Below, one piece after another: positions 44,098-54,142 of a stretch of DNA of 64,000 nt. Below the pieces are notes generated by a model, which searched no databases, had not been told where the DNA came from, and saw nothing but the letters and a program-made list of their open reading frames with translations. Positions within the stretch are counted from its first letter, which is position 1. Each line of letters opens with the position of its first letter. The position numbers and the translations under genes were made by a program. The DNA lies in NCBI GenBank assembly GCA_030710605.1, contig CP092869.1, positions 16,277,239 through 16,341,238 of the forward strand, written 5' to 3'. The DNA comes from Cordylochernes scorpioides (taxonomy: Eukaryota > Arthropoda > Arachnida > Pseudoscorpiones > Chernetidae).

Positions 44098-44729
44098 ATA
44101 TATAAAGCTTTACTTAACAACATATTAAAAAATTAAATAAAATAGGTAAACTATTATTCGAGGTGTGGGCAAACAGGCCTTTGGAACATACACACGCTCC
44201 TAGTATTTCATAATTTTAAGTTAAAAGGTATATTTAGTATCGTAAAAATAGAGGCTGCCTGGCCGGCTGCATTCATAGTTCTTGAAATTAAAAGATACTT
44301 CGGCCAGTAAATCTTTTTTATTGTGTTGACAAGAATCTTTTGAATATTTAGTAATTGAAATAGAAGGGTGGTGAGTCCACGTGTGTAATACTATATGTAA
44401 GGCTTTGGTGTAATTGAACTAGTAAGACAGCCTGTGGTTCTTTAAAAATTGTTATTATTATTTACATATATGTTTTTCTACGTACACAAGGACAACAATA
44501 TAGTTTACAATAAGGGTGAGTGTAGAATATCTCAAATATATATTAAAGTAATGACCTTATTTGCGTCAAAGAAAGGTATTAGAAAGCTATAAAAAGGTTT
44601 ATCCGCCGCCCAATGACGTAATCTTTCACTCCAGAATCCTCATCCAATCACAATGCTATCTGGAGACATGATAGCAAGTCGCAGACCGTCATGTGATTGG
44701 GGTTTTTTCCCGGACTGGACCCACTTTCT

Positions 44730-45110
44730 GGTAGTTTGGTGTCTATCTTACATCTCTTTGTCTATCTTATATCTGGTAGTCTATCTATCATTTAGTAGTT
44801 TGGTGTCTACCTCTTCTCTCTTTGTCTACCTTCTATCTGGTATTCCACACACACATCTATCATTTAATAGTTTGGTGTCTACCTTTTCTCTCCTTTTCTA
44901 CCTTCTATCTGGTAGTTTGGTCTACCTTTCATCTCTTTGTCTACTTTCTATCTGGTAGTTTGTCTATCATTTGGTAGTTTGGTGTCTACCTCTCCTCTCT
45001 TTTTCTACCTTCTATCTGGTAGTTTGGTCTACCTTCTATCTGGTAGTCTATCTATCATTTAGTAGTTTGGTGTCTACCTCCTCTCTCTTTGTCTAACTTC
45101 TATCTGGTGG
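44730..45110 (+). repeat. TCTATCTGGTAGT minisatellite
   Basis: Irregular units of TCTATCTGGTAGTTTGGTC with CTCTTTGTCTACC, intact in C2. It bridges C1's end and C3's beginning. Confidence 0.8.
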
Positions 45111-46230
45111 AAATTTTCAGAGATTATGGAAAATCCGGTTTTCAAATCCACACACTTTGTGCAGTGAGTTTACAGAACAATTCTCAACCTTGTTGATTCA
45201 ATTCTCTGTAATATTGACCTTCCAGTTTTACCAACTTTTGTAATATATACTAACTCTCACTGAATGTAATTGGTAAACCTTTATACCAAGATATGCAAAT
45301 CTACCAATAATGCTATCTTTTAACTCTCGGAGTCTCCGAGAACATGGAGAATTCCTCTAACAACAACGGCCGGCTTGTAGAGTTTGTAGCCAGGGAGGGG
45401 GAGTCGTGAGAGGTGGCAATATCCTAACTTGATCTAAACTTATGTTAATCTTTGTCTTTTATATACCTTCGCTAATTCACATTTTATTAGACTTTAAAAA
45501 ATAGCATTAATATAAAAATAGACCTCCCAACCCAATATGGCAATCTCCCTGGCAAATTATCTATAAATTAATATATATTTTATCCCATTATATTATCTTT
45601 TAGCTGTAAACAGTTTGATGCACGCCCACACATGCCAATAACACAATTATTACTGTACAAAGTTCATCTTTATATTGTATATAGAAGTATATGCCCGTTG
45701 AAGAACAGAAATTTGCTCGAAAGCTTTATAAAGAAACCCTTTACCTAATATTGTTTATTTTCTCTTTTTCTAAAAATTGAATACATTTAAATGATAAAAT
45801 AATTCCATTGTATTCTTGATTGTGTTCCTCACTTCAGAGGTGTTGTGTTCTCTACCTAACAAAAATAGCACTTGACGAACACTATAAGGTATAAGCCATT
45901 TATTTCTATAAATAAGATACTTTCACTCTCCTCTTACACTCTATATACATCCAATCATTTTTACATATTTAATTTTCTATCAGAAAATTAATACATATCT
46001 ACATATATGCTGCATTTTTTCTTTAAGACTAAAATTTGCATATGGAATCATTACAAGAGGAAAATACAAATATTAGCACCTTCACATGTCTATCTATCAC
46101 CGAAACAAACCAAGAATTTACAAGATTATTTCTGAGTCGTTGACTAATGAAAGCTATGTAGGCTTGTATAGTACCAGTTTTACAGTTGGGCAGAAAATCT
46201 GGGAATATCTTTAGAAAAAGACACACTTGT
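45111..46230. other. AT-rich sequence with a family D half copy
   Basis: Collinear with C3 52945-53865. GTTGAAGAACAGAAATTTGC at about 45697 is half of the family D foldback. No gene found; short ORFs are not convincing. Confidence 0.4.
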
Positions 46231-46234
46231 ACAC

Positions 46235-46806
46235 GCTTGTTCGGCGCTACAGTTACTACAATAGGATTGATACTTATAAGATTAGCATGGCCCTTGAGTA
46301 AGGAAGACACGCAAAATCGTGAAAATCGTTAGAAAAAGACACGCTTGTATACACGTTTTTTCGGCGGTACAACTACTACAATTGAAACGATTCATAAAAT
46401 ATTAGCATGGCTCCTGGGCAAGGAAGACACGCAAGATCGTGAAAATCGTTAGAAAAAGACACGCTTGTACACGTTTTTTCGGCGGTACAACTACTACAAT
46501 TGAAACGATTCATAAAATATTAGCATGGCTCCTGGGCAAGGATGACACGCAAGATCGTGAAAATCGTTAGAAAAAGACACGCTTGTACACGTTTTTTGGG
46601 CGGTACAAATACTACAATTGAAACGATTCATAAAATATTAGCATGGCTCCTGGGCAAGGATGACACGCAAGATCGTGAAAATCGTTAGAAAAAGACACGC
46701 TTGTACACGTTTTTTCGGCGGTACAAACTACTACAATTGAAACGATTCATAAAATATTAGCATGGCTCCTGGGCAAGGAAGACACTCAAGATCGTGAAAA
46801 TCGTTA
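46235..46806 (+). ncRNA. U6 snRNA-derived tandem array, five copies
   Basis: Period about 118-120 bp (ATTAGCATGG at 46281, 46401, 46519, 46637, 46756). The first unit matches U6 over TTCGGC, AGATTAGCATGGCCC, AAGGA-GACACGCAAA and TCGTGAA in correct order and spacing. The ACAGAGA box is replaced by CTTATAA, so it could not act in splicing. Later units share further changes (GCTCCTGGGCAAGG), so they were amplified from an already mutated copy. Confidence 0.85.
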
Positions 46807-46870
46807 GAAAAAGAAGTTGACTAGAAGACGCTCTCGCTGTTTGTTTGTCTCTCGACCTAGACAGTTCGGT

Positions 46871-46950
46871 GTAAGTACTCCAGTCCTGGAGCCAACAAGT
46901 CGTACAACACCACGACAGGACAGTACGATGTAAGTACTCCGAAGACGTCG
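46871..46950 (+). repeat. 54-bp repeat, two units (C2)
   Basis: GTAAGTACTCC at 46871 and 46930; the interval is 59 (54 plus GGACA). C3 has 56 such sites. Confidence 0.95.
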
Positions 46951-47110
46951 TTATCAGCCTCCACCCGGATGGCAGTACGAGCAGCTGTACGGACCTTGGA
47001 CGCGCGTTATCGCCGCCACGTGCACGAGGGAGGTGATATGTCCCCGCACGTGGGGCCATCTCCTGAGATAGGACTTCTCAGTCACACTGAACGGACGGTA
47101 ATCCATGTCG
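46951..47110. other. GC-rich conserved segment
   Basis: Unusually GC-rich for this window (GGACGCGCGTTATCGCCGCC, CCCCGCACGTGGGG). Same in C3 57141-57300. No recognised protein. Contains CACGTG palindromes. Confidence 0.35.
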
Positions 47111-47149
47111 GCATCGAACCCTGGCTCTGTGGTTGAAAATACATTCTTC

Positions 47150-47480
47150 TATCTTCTTATCTCCACTTAATCATATCAGGCTAACAAGCTTGTAGAGCTG
47201 GGTGAAGTAGAAAGTGCATTTTCTGTATCCACTTCTTCTCCTTTCTTATCTCCACTTAATCATATCAGGCTAACAAGCTTGTAGAGCTGGGTGAAGTAGA
47301 AAGTGCATTTTCTGTATCCACTTCTTCTCCTTTCTTATCTCCAGTCAATCATATCAGGGTATCAAGCTCGTAGAGCTTGTTGATGATGTCTGTGCTGGGA
47401 ATGAGTCTCTTCTTTCTTATCTCCACTTAATCATATTAGGGTATCAAGCTTGTAGAGCTTGTTGATGGTGTCTGCTGGGA
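47150..47480 (+). repeat. Tandem CTTATCTCCACTTAATC repeat
   Basis: Three to four units of roughly 90 bp starting CTTATCTCCACTTAATCATA and containing AAGCTTGTAGAGCT. C3 counterpart 57345-57590 with fewer units. Confidence 0.75.
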
Positions 47481-47499
47481 TGGGTAGAGCTCATCAAAG

Positions 47500-48615
47500 A
47501 AGATTTGACAACCATCATGACTGGGTGAAGTAGAATGCGTCTACCTTTGTCATTAAGACTGGGAGCACTACTCAGTAGCAGGCTACTGACTTAGCTCCAA
47601 TATGAAATGTCTGACATGAGGAACAGACACCATGTGCAGCTGCTCCTAACATGGAGTACATCCTGTATCCCCTTTGTCATTAAGACTGGGACTCAGTAGC
47701 ACGCCACTGACTTAGCTCCAATATGAAATGTCTGACATGAGGAACAGACACCATGTACAGCCGCTCCTAACATGGAGTACATCCTGTATCCCTGGAGTCC
47801 TTACAGGGTACTATCAGCCGGGCCAGCTGAGCCCAGGTTTTAGTGAGCTTTTTACTACTCCCCCTCCTCCTTTTTCATCCAAGCTTAGAACCGGCAAAGG
47901 CGAAGTTAAAAAATAAATTGAATGATCGAAACCATTTTGTATTTATTTTTCATATAAAAATAATTTACTACCGTACTTACTGTGAGATGAGGAATATGGC
48001 AAAGGCATGGCTCATCACTGGTGAACCCTCCCACCTGTTACGTCAGTTTAATCTACCAGACTGATCTACTATTGTATTTGACTGTGTTGACTTTAGTAAA
48101 CTCCGCCGGTCCCAAGCCCGGATGAAAAAGGAAGAGGGGGAGCAGTAACAAGCTCACTAAAAAAACCTGGGCTCAGCTGGCCCGGCTGATAGTACCCTGT
48201 AAGGTCTCCTGGAATACAGGATGTACTCCATGTCAGGAGCGGCTGCACATGGTGTCTGTTCCTCATGTCAGAGGAGGGGGAGCAGTAACAAGCTCACTAA
48301 AAAAACCTGGGCTCAGCTGGCCCGGCTGATAGTACCCTGTAAGGTCTCCTGGAATACAGGATGTACTCCATGTCAGGAGCGGCTGCACATGGTGTCTGTT
48401 CCTCATGTCAGAGGTGGCCATTTATTTTGGAGCTAAGTCAGTGACCTGCTACTGAGTAGTGCTCCCAGTCTTAATGACAAAGGCAGACGCATTCTACTTC
48501 ACCCAGTCATGATGGTTGTCAAATCTCCATTGATGAGCTCTACCCATCCCAGCAGACACCATCAACAAGCTCTACAAGCTTGATACCCTGATATGATTGC
48601 GTGGAGATAAGAAAT
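47500..48615. mobile_element. Large inverted repeat of dispersed element
   Basis: The left arm (to about 47900: GACATGAGGAACAGAC, CCCCCTCCTCCTTTTTCATCC) is complemented at 48095-48615. The right arm contains a direct duplication (GGAGCAGTAACAAGCTCACT at 48140 and 48280). The central spacer includes the GTGAACCCTCCC box. C3 counterpart 57650-58600 lacks the internal duplication. Confidence 0.65.
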
Positions 48616-48721
48616 AATAAGAAGAAGACTGTGTGTTTAGTTAACAATTTATAGGGATTCTCTATTGGTGAAGGAGTTCAAGGCAATTATAAGCTTTGGG
48701 AATTGAAGACAGTTAAACCAA

Positions 48722-48790
48722 TACACACACAAATTTTGTTAAGACCACTGGTCTTATATAGATTCCCCGAAAGGAGGAGAATGTTCACAA
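48722..48790 (-). mobile_element. LINE-type 3' end fragment (reverse)
   Basis: ACACACAC tail, minus-strand hairpin AAGACC-AGT-GGTCTT (48741-48755). The polyadenylation-type box is AACAAAA here, AATAAAG in the C3 copy. Confidence 0.5.
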
Positions 48791-48889
48791 ATTATTTGAA
48801 AAAGTATGTAGATCTTAGTACGGAAGGATCGAGTATCACAGAAGCAGGTCGCACCCCGCATCGGGAACTTTTTAAATAAAAAAATGCTC

Positions 48890-49085
48890 CAATGGCCCCT
48901 GATTTTTGCAAAAATTCAACCCCACCAGCGTGTAAAAGTAACCAAACGGGGCTCTGGCATATTTGTAAGTGCAAAAGTCGAACTGCTTTTCACATGTGTA
49001 GACATGTGGTGCACTTACAGTAAAAGCAGTCGCCAACTTTTTACCCACCATGATTATCATGGCCTGTACCATGTGTACTAGGGTT
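48890..49085 (+). mobile_element. SINE, CCATGATTATCATGG body
   Basis: Plus-orientation copy: GGGGCTCTGGCATATTTGTA, ATGTGGTGCACTTACAGTAA, CCATGATTATCATGG, ending CTAGGG. The tRNA-like head is missing. C3 copy at 58880-59075. Confidence 0.65.
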
Positions 49086-50390
49086 AATTATAATTATAAA
49101 TGGGTTATTTCAATCTTTTAAATTCTTTATATCGACTGGAGATTGGCTGGAGCCATTTTCAAGGAAAACTAATTTCCTATGGCTTACTTGTCGTTTATTC
49201 AGAGATCATAAATTAGCAACAGTCTGAAAAGGATGATAGCGAGTTAATCAAACGTGGAAGTATTAGAAAAGATTGTAGAGTGTGACCCACTTATAACCCA
49301 ATTATATATCAATACAATAAATAAAGATTACAGGGTTAAGTTTCTTGTACAAACCTTTATTTTCAAACTTTCGGGGGAATTGTCAGTCCTTCAACAGGAG
49401 TATCACGTTAACATATATTAATGATAAATACTTATATAAAAATTATTATTTACATATTTACATACTATGTTTTGAGAGAAATATATAATATATTTTGTGT
49501 GGGGAAAACAAAATTTTGAAAATATATGTGTATTGTGCATGATAGGTGCTAGTTGAATGATATCTCGAGATATCCAATATGCAAAGGGTTTTTTTTTACA
49601 TATTTACATATCATATCTGTATACCATTGTCTGTGTTTTTGATTTCTTGTACTCTCTGACGAAGACCGAGTGTTTTATTAAAAAGGATTTTGTTGTTGTA
49701 TGTACTATTCACACACACAACTCTTTTATCTTTTAATATTGTAGCAAAATATTTATTATTTTATTAACAGAGTATCATTTTTTATGTTTATATTTTACTG
49801 CTCTGTAAACTTCCCTCTTTTGCTTATCTTTTGTGTATCATTCATAGTTTGTTCTTGCCTGATATAATTTATTGTCTCATCCCGAAGATCCCCTCTGGGG
49901 CTCAAAAATCATTTTATTTTGGTTAGCAACCCCGTAAATAAATATATTTCCGAAGTTGGTCTTCCCTAATTTTCCACGTGGCAATATGATTAGAAAATAT
50001 TAGACCAAACAAAAAAGAAATTATGGGAATCTCTAAACGAAAAAACTGGGAAGGTACCAAGATCTTGTCTGGTGGAGGACAAGATCCTCCCCATCGACGA
50101 ATTAAAATGTAAATTTTGTTGTTTTTGTTATAAATATTGTCACTAGAATTCAATAAATATGTTTTAAATTGTTAATTGGCTTGACTATATATGGCTAAGC
50201 ACATGGTAACAAGCAACAGACGATCTGTTTAGTTGTCTGCTGGCGACGCTGAGTCACGTGGTAGTCGTCACGTGATGTACTTTCCTAGAACATCCGGCAT
50301 TTCTTGAGATAGTGCAGTCTCGTCTGTTAAGTAAAGGTTTTCCATGCTGAAGATATAAATGACAATGGATATAAAATATTTATATTACGA
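49086..50390. other. AT-rich sequence with Penelope-like fragment
   Basis: Near 49365-49410 lies TTTCGGGGGAATTGTCAGTCC, a fragment with GTTGAAGGACTGACA on the minus strand. Otherwise nothing recognisable; collinear with C3 59076-60125, except that C2 holds extra sequence (about 49740-49960). Confidence 0.35.
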
Positions 50391-50411
50391 TGCACTAGCG
50401 CGCCATCTGTT

Positions 50412-50663
50412 ATGAAAATTCGAAACTATTTTAAACGCGTAAGATTCTTTTTGAAATTAAACAATTTCTTCTGACCTTACTGCAATGGAAAAATTAATGG
50501 AAGGGCCTGGCTCATCAGTGGTGAACCCTCCCCGAAACCGCTGGGAGGGTTCACCACTGATGAGCCAGGCCCTTCCATTAATTTTTCCATTGCAGTAAGG
50601 ACAGTAGAAATTGTTTAATTTCAAAAAGAATCTTACGCGTTTAAAATAGCTTCGAATTTTCAT
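50412..50663. mobile_element. Perfect-type hairpin, 120-bp arms, loop CGAAACCGCT
   Basis: Arms of about 121 bp with three mismatches, separated by a 10-nt loop (50533-50542). Arms are the GTGAACCCTCCC family. A transcript would fold into a long double strand. The C3 counterpart (60148-60401) carries the reverse-complement loop. Confidence 0.9.
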
Positions 50664-51065
50664 TAAAATATTTAGTTAATATTTGATAGTAGTTGTTCGA
50701 AATTGTATTTGTGTATAATATCCAGGCTTGAGTAAGAATCTCGATAATGTGTAATTTGATTAATTAATTAATTAATATTAATTATATTGAAATCTAAGCG
50801 ACACACAACACACACACAGTATTAAATGTTCACAATGGTGACATCACCTAGTGACAATCATACCCATAGATAATGACTGTTATTAATACAAATAGAGAAC
50901 AGTTCCATTGTTGGTTCATTGTGATTTAATAGCCTTTTTATTTTATCTATACTGTTTATTAATTGTAGGTCATTGAGAGTTTATTGTAGATCCATTATTG
51001 ATTAACAGGGGCTCAATATTTTTAATCTAGCTACATTAATCGATTGTAGCTAAATCTTAAAATCA

Positions 51066-51440
51066 TTGTGTCTCCATTGTTGATCCCTAGGAGTCCAATC
51101 GTATTGTCATTGTATCTCCATTGTTGATCCCTAGGAGTCCAATCGTATTGTCATTGTATCTCCATTGTTGATCCCTAGTGTTCCAATCGAATTGTCATTA
51201 TTCGTCCATTGTTGATCCCTAGTGATCCAATCGTATATTGTCATTGTAACTCCATTGTTAATCCCTAGTGTTCCAATCGTATTGTCATTGTAACTCCATT
51301 GTTGATCCCTAGTGTTCCAATCGTATTGTCATTGTCACTCCATTGTTGATCCCTAGTGTTCCAATCGTATTGTCATTGTCACTCCATTGTTGATCCCTAG
51401 TGATCCAATCGTATTGTCATTGTTACTCCATTGTTGATAT
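51066..51440 (+). repeat. 44-bp tandem repeat, about eight units (C2)
   Basis: CCATTGTTGATCCCTAGTG with TTCCAATCGTATTGTCATTG, the first units slightly diverged (CTAGGAGTCC). C3 has about fourteen units. Confidence 0.9.
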
Positions 51441-51654
51441 ATATAGGCGTTCAGTTTAAATTTATATGAACAGTGAAAAAAAGCAATATTTATACTTAGA
51501 ATATATAAAAAAAATTATGGAAACATCCTGTATGTACTATGTTACGCTAAACAAACAATCTCCAGTTTAGAATGTAAACATATACCTAACCTGCCTTTTA
51601 TACGTATTTGTTAAACAATTAAAAAAGGTTTCTGGAGATAGTTTCTTTTCAGTT

Positions 51655-51795
51655 CAAATACCATCTCAAGGTTTCGGCCTTCTCTGCCCTTCCACAACAT
51701 CAGGCGGCGTTTTATCCATTCTACATGTTCTCCTGTGGGAGGGCAGAGATGGCCGAAAATTTGAGATGATATTTGAAATGAAAGAAAAACATCTC
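51655..51795. mobile_element. Penelope-like foldback, family E
   Basis: Inverted arms ATACCATCTCAAGGTTTCGG and complement ..GGCCGAAAATTTGAGATGAT, with GGGCAGAGA stems. No complete hammerhead core. Confidence 0.5.
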
Positions 51796-51879
51796 CGAAA
51801 ATCCTTTTTTTAATTATTTAATTAATGCCCAGGAGATTCAAATCTATTGATACGTATATGTGAACGAATACTACAAATG

Positions 51880-52125
51880 TGATATCGTACTGGGATAAGG
51901 TGCATAAATTAAGGCAAATACCCATTCTTGATTAAACAAGAAAACACTGATGAGGGCCAACAGCCCGAAACGCGTCCGTGGTTAGCTTTTCTTGATTAAT
52001 CAAGAATGGGTATTTGGCCAATTCTGGAAGAATTAAAAATCAAAAATAATAGTTGATATTTATTCCGATAGATGGCGCAAGCCAACTTTCAGTTGCACGA
52101 TAAGGAGATGTTTTTTTCTTAATGA
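51880..52125 (+). mobile_element. Family B foldback (C2 only)
   Basis: Plus-orientation copy with the ribozyme core at 51947-51976. It lies in a stretch (about 51440-52318) missing from C3. Confidence 0.65.
51947..51976 (+). ncRNA. Hammerhead core without stem I
   Basis: CUGAUGA (51947-51953), stem II GGGC-CAACA-GCCC, GAAA (51967-51970), C-GC-G, GUC (51974-51976). The 5' stem I strand is AACA instead of CACG, so it no longer pairs with CGUG. Confidence 0.5.
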
Positions 52126-52439
52126 TACGTATATGTTGGAAATGAAAATAATCAGCTTTGAATTTTGGGGTTTTTATAAATTCAAGACGAATTTTGGAAA
52201 TTCCATGAAGCCAGTTGATGGTCTGTGGTTTGAACCCTGCTATCAAATTTAGCAGTTCAATTTACTAGACCTTTTGTATATATATATAGAGAGATTGTAT
52301 TGGAAGGTGTAGTGGCTGGGATGTAGTTTGGTGTGAATGTAGAATTAGGAATTTGTGATTATTGAAGTGTGTATTCTCGTATTGCTATGTAGATGTGACT
52401 GTATGTATGTAGTACTGTAGTTACATATGATTTAGTGAA

Positions 52440-52563
52440 CGCCGCCGCCGTGAATGTAGCAGAGCGTGGAGCCACGTGTGACGCCCAACGTGGTGAAGGC
52501 CGTGTCTCCGATAGCCGTGTTTACCGAGCGCTCGACAATATCTCTGCCGGCATTGTTGCCAGG
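52440..52563 (+). other. GC-rich open frame, C2 end
   Basis: Same as C3 61519-61651 apart from a missing GAC triplet. See that entry. C2 ends here. Confidence 0.3.
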
Positions 52564-52663
52564 NNNNNNNNNNNNNNNNNNNNNNNNNNNNNNNNNNNNN
52601 NNNNNNNNNNNNNNNNNNNNNNNNNNNNNNNNNNNNNNNNNNNNNNNNNNNNNNNNNNNNNNN
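52564..52663. other. Assembly gap (100 N)
   Basis: Exactly 100 N. C3 begins after it inside the TCTATCTGGTAGT minisatellite. Confidence 0.99.
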
Positions 52664-52945
52664 CCTTCTATCTGGTAGTTTGGTCTACGTCTCCTCTCTT
52701 TGTCTACTTTCTATCTGGTAGTCTATCTATCATTTAGTAGTTTGGTCTACCTTGCCTCTCTTTGTCTACCTTCTATCTGGTAGTTTGATCTACCTCTTCT
52801 CTCTTTGTCTACTTTCTATCTGGTAGTCTATCTATCACTTAGTAGTTTGGTCTACCTTGCCTCTCTTTGTCTACCTTCTATCTGGTATTCCGCACACACA
52901 TCTTTTCTCTTGAAACTCTTTTTGTCTACCTTTTATCTGGTGTAC
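52664..52945 (+). repeat. TCTATCTGGTAGT minisatellite, C3 start
   Basis: Same units as C2 44730-45110 and C1 31930-32035, in different number and order. Confidence 0.85.
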
Positions 52946-53871
52946 ATTTTCAGAGATTCTGGAAAATCCGGTTTTCAAATCTACACACTTGGTGCAGGGA
53001 GTTTACAGAGCAATTCTCAACCTTGTTGGTTCATTACTCTGTAATATTGACCTTCTAGTTTTACCAACTTTTGTAAAATGTACTAACTCTCACTGAATGT
53101 AATTGGTAAACTTTTATACCAAGATATACAAATCTATCATTAATGTTATCTTTTAACTCTCTGAGTCTCCGAGAACATGGAGAATTCCTCTAGCAACAAC
53201 GGCCGGCTTGTAGAGTTTGTAGCCAGGGAGGGGGAGTCGTGAGAAGTGGCAATATCCTAACTTGATCTAATCTTATGTCAATCTTTGTCTTTTATATACC
53301 TTCGCTAATTCACATTTTATTAGACTTTTTAAAAAATAAATAGCATTAATAGAAAAATAGACCTCTCAACCCAATATGGCAATATCCCTGGCAAATTATC
53401 TATAAATTAATATATATTTTATCCCATTATACTAATTAATATTTTAGCTGTAAACAGTTTGATGCACGCCCACACATGCCAATAACACATTTTCAATTAT
53501 TTCTGTACAAAGTTCATCTTGATATTGTTTATAGAAGTATATGTCTGTTGAAGAGCAGAAATTTTGCTCGAAAGCTTTCGAAAATCAAAATTAAAGAAAC
53601 CCTTTACCTTAATATTGTTTATTCTTTCTTTTTCGAAAAATTGAACACATTTAAATGATAAAATAATTCCATTGTATTCTTGATTTTTACTCACTTCAGA
53701 GGAAAAGACAAATATTAGCAGTTTCACATGGCTATCACCGAAACAAACCAAGAATTTACAAGATTATTTCTGAGTCGTTGACTAATGAAAGCTATGTAGG
53801 CTTGTATAGTACTGGCTCTAAAGTGAGGCAGAAAAGCTGGGAATATCGCTAGATAAAAGACACACTTGTAC

Positions 53872-54090
53872 ACGTTTGTTCGGCGCTACAACTACTACAA
53901 TAGAAATGATACTTATAAGATTAGCATGGCCCTTGAGCAAGGAAGACACGCAAAATCGTGAAAATCGTTAGAAAAAGACACGCTTGTACACGTTTTTTTC
54001 GGCGGTACAACTACTACAATTGAAACGATTCATAAAATATTAGCATGGCTCCTGGGCAAGGATGACACGCAAAATCGTGAAAATCGTTAG
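53872..54090 (+). ncRNA. U6 snRNA-derived tandem array, two copies (C3)
   Basis: ATTAGCATGG at 53920 and 54039 (period 119). The first unit is the U6-like one (AAGATTAGCATGGCCC, GAGCAAGGA), the second the derived type. Counterpart of 46235-46806. Confidence 0.85.
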
Positions 54091-54142
54091 AAAAAGAAGT
54101 TGACTAGAAGACGCTCTCGCTGTTTGTTTGTCTCTCGACCAA

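Larger units (their letters stand above)
32136..45110. other. C2 segment collinear with C1 10165-32035
   Basis: Near-identical and in the same order as C1. It lacks mariner 1, the 344-bp insertion, Gypsy, mariner 2 and a stretch of about 2.77 kb (C1 28437-31204). It gains a Helitron (42506-42884), a 251-bp insertion (34830-35080) and 29-bp repeat units. Best read as the other haplotype or a recent paralogue. Confidence 0.85.

Noticed and set aside
50500..50545. CTGATGAG in the GTGAACCCTCCC family as a hammerhead
   Set aside because: The sequence CTGATGAGCC occurs but no GAAA follows a closing stem at the right distance.
46235..54090. Functional U6 snRNA genes
   Set aside because: The ACAGAGA box is destroyed in all copies and the 3' end lacks a clean T-run terminator.
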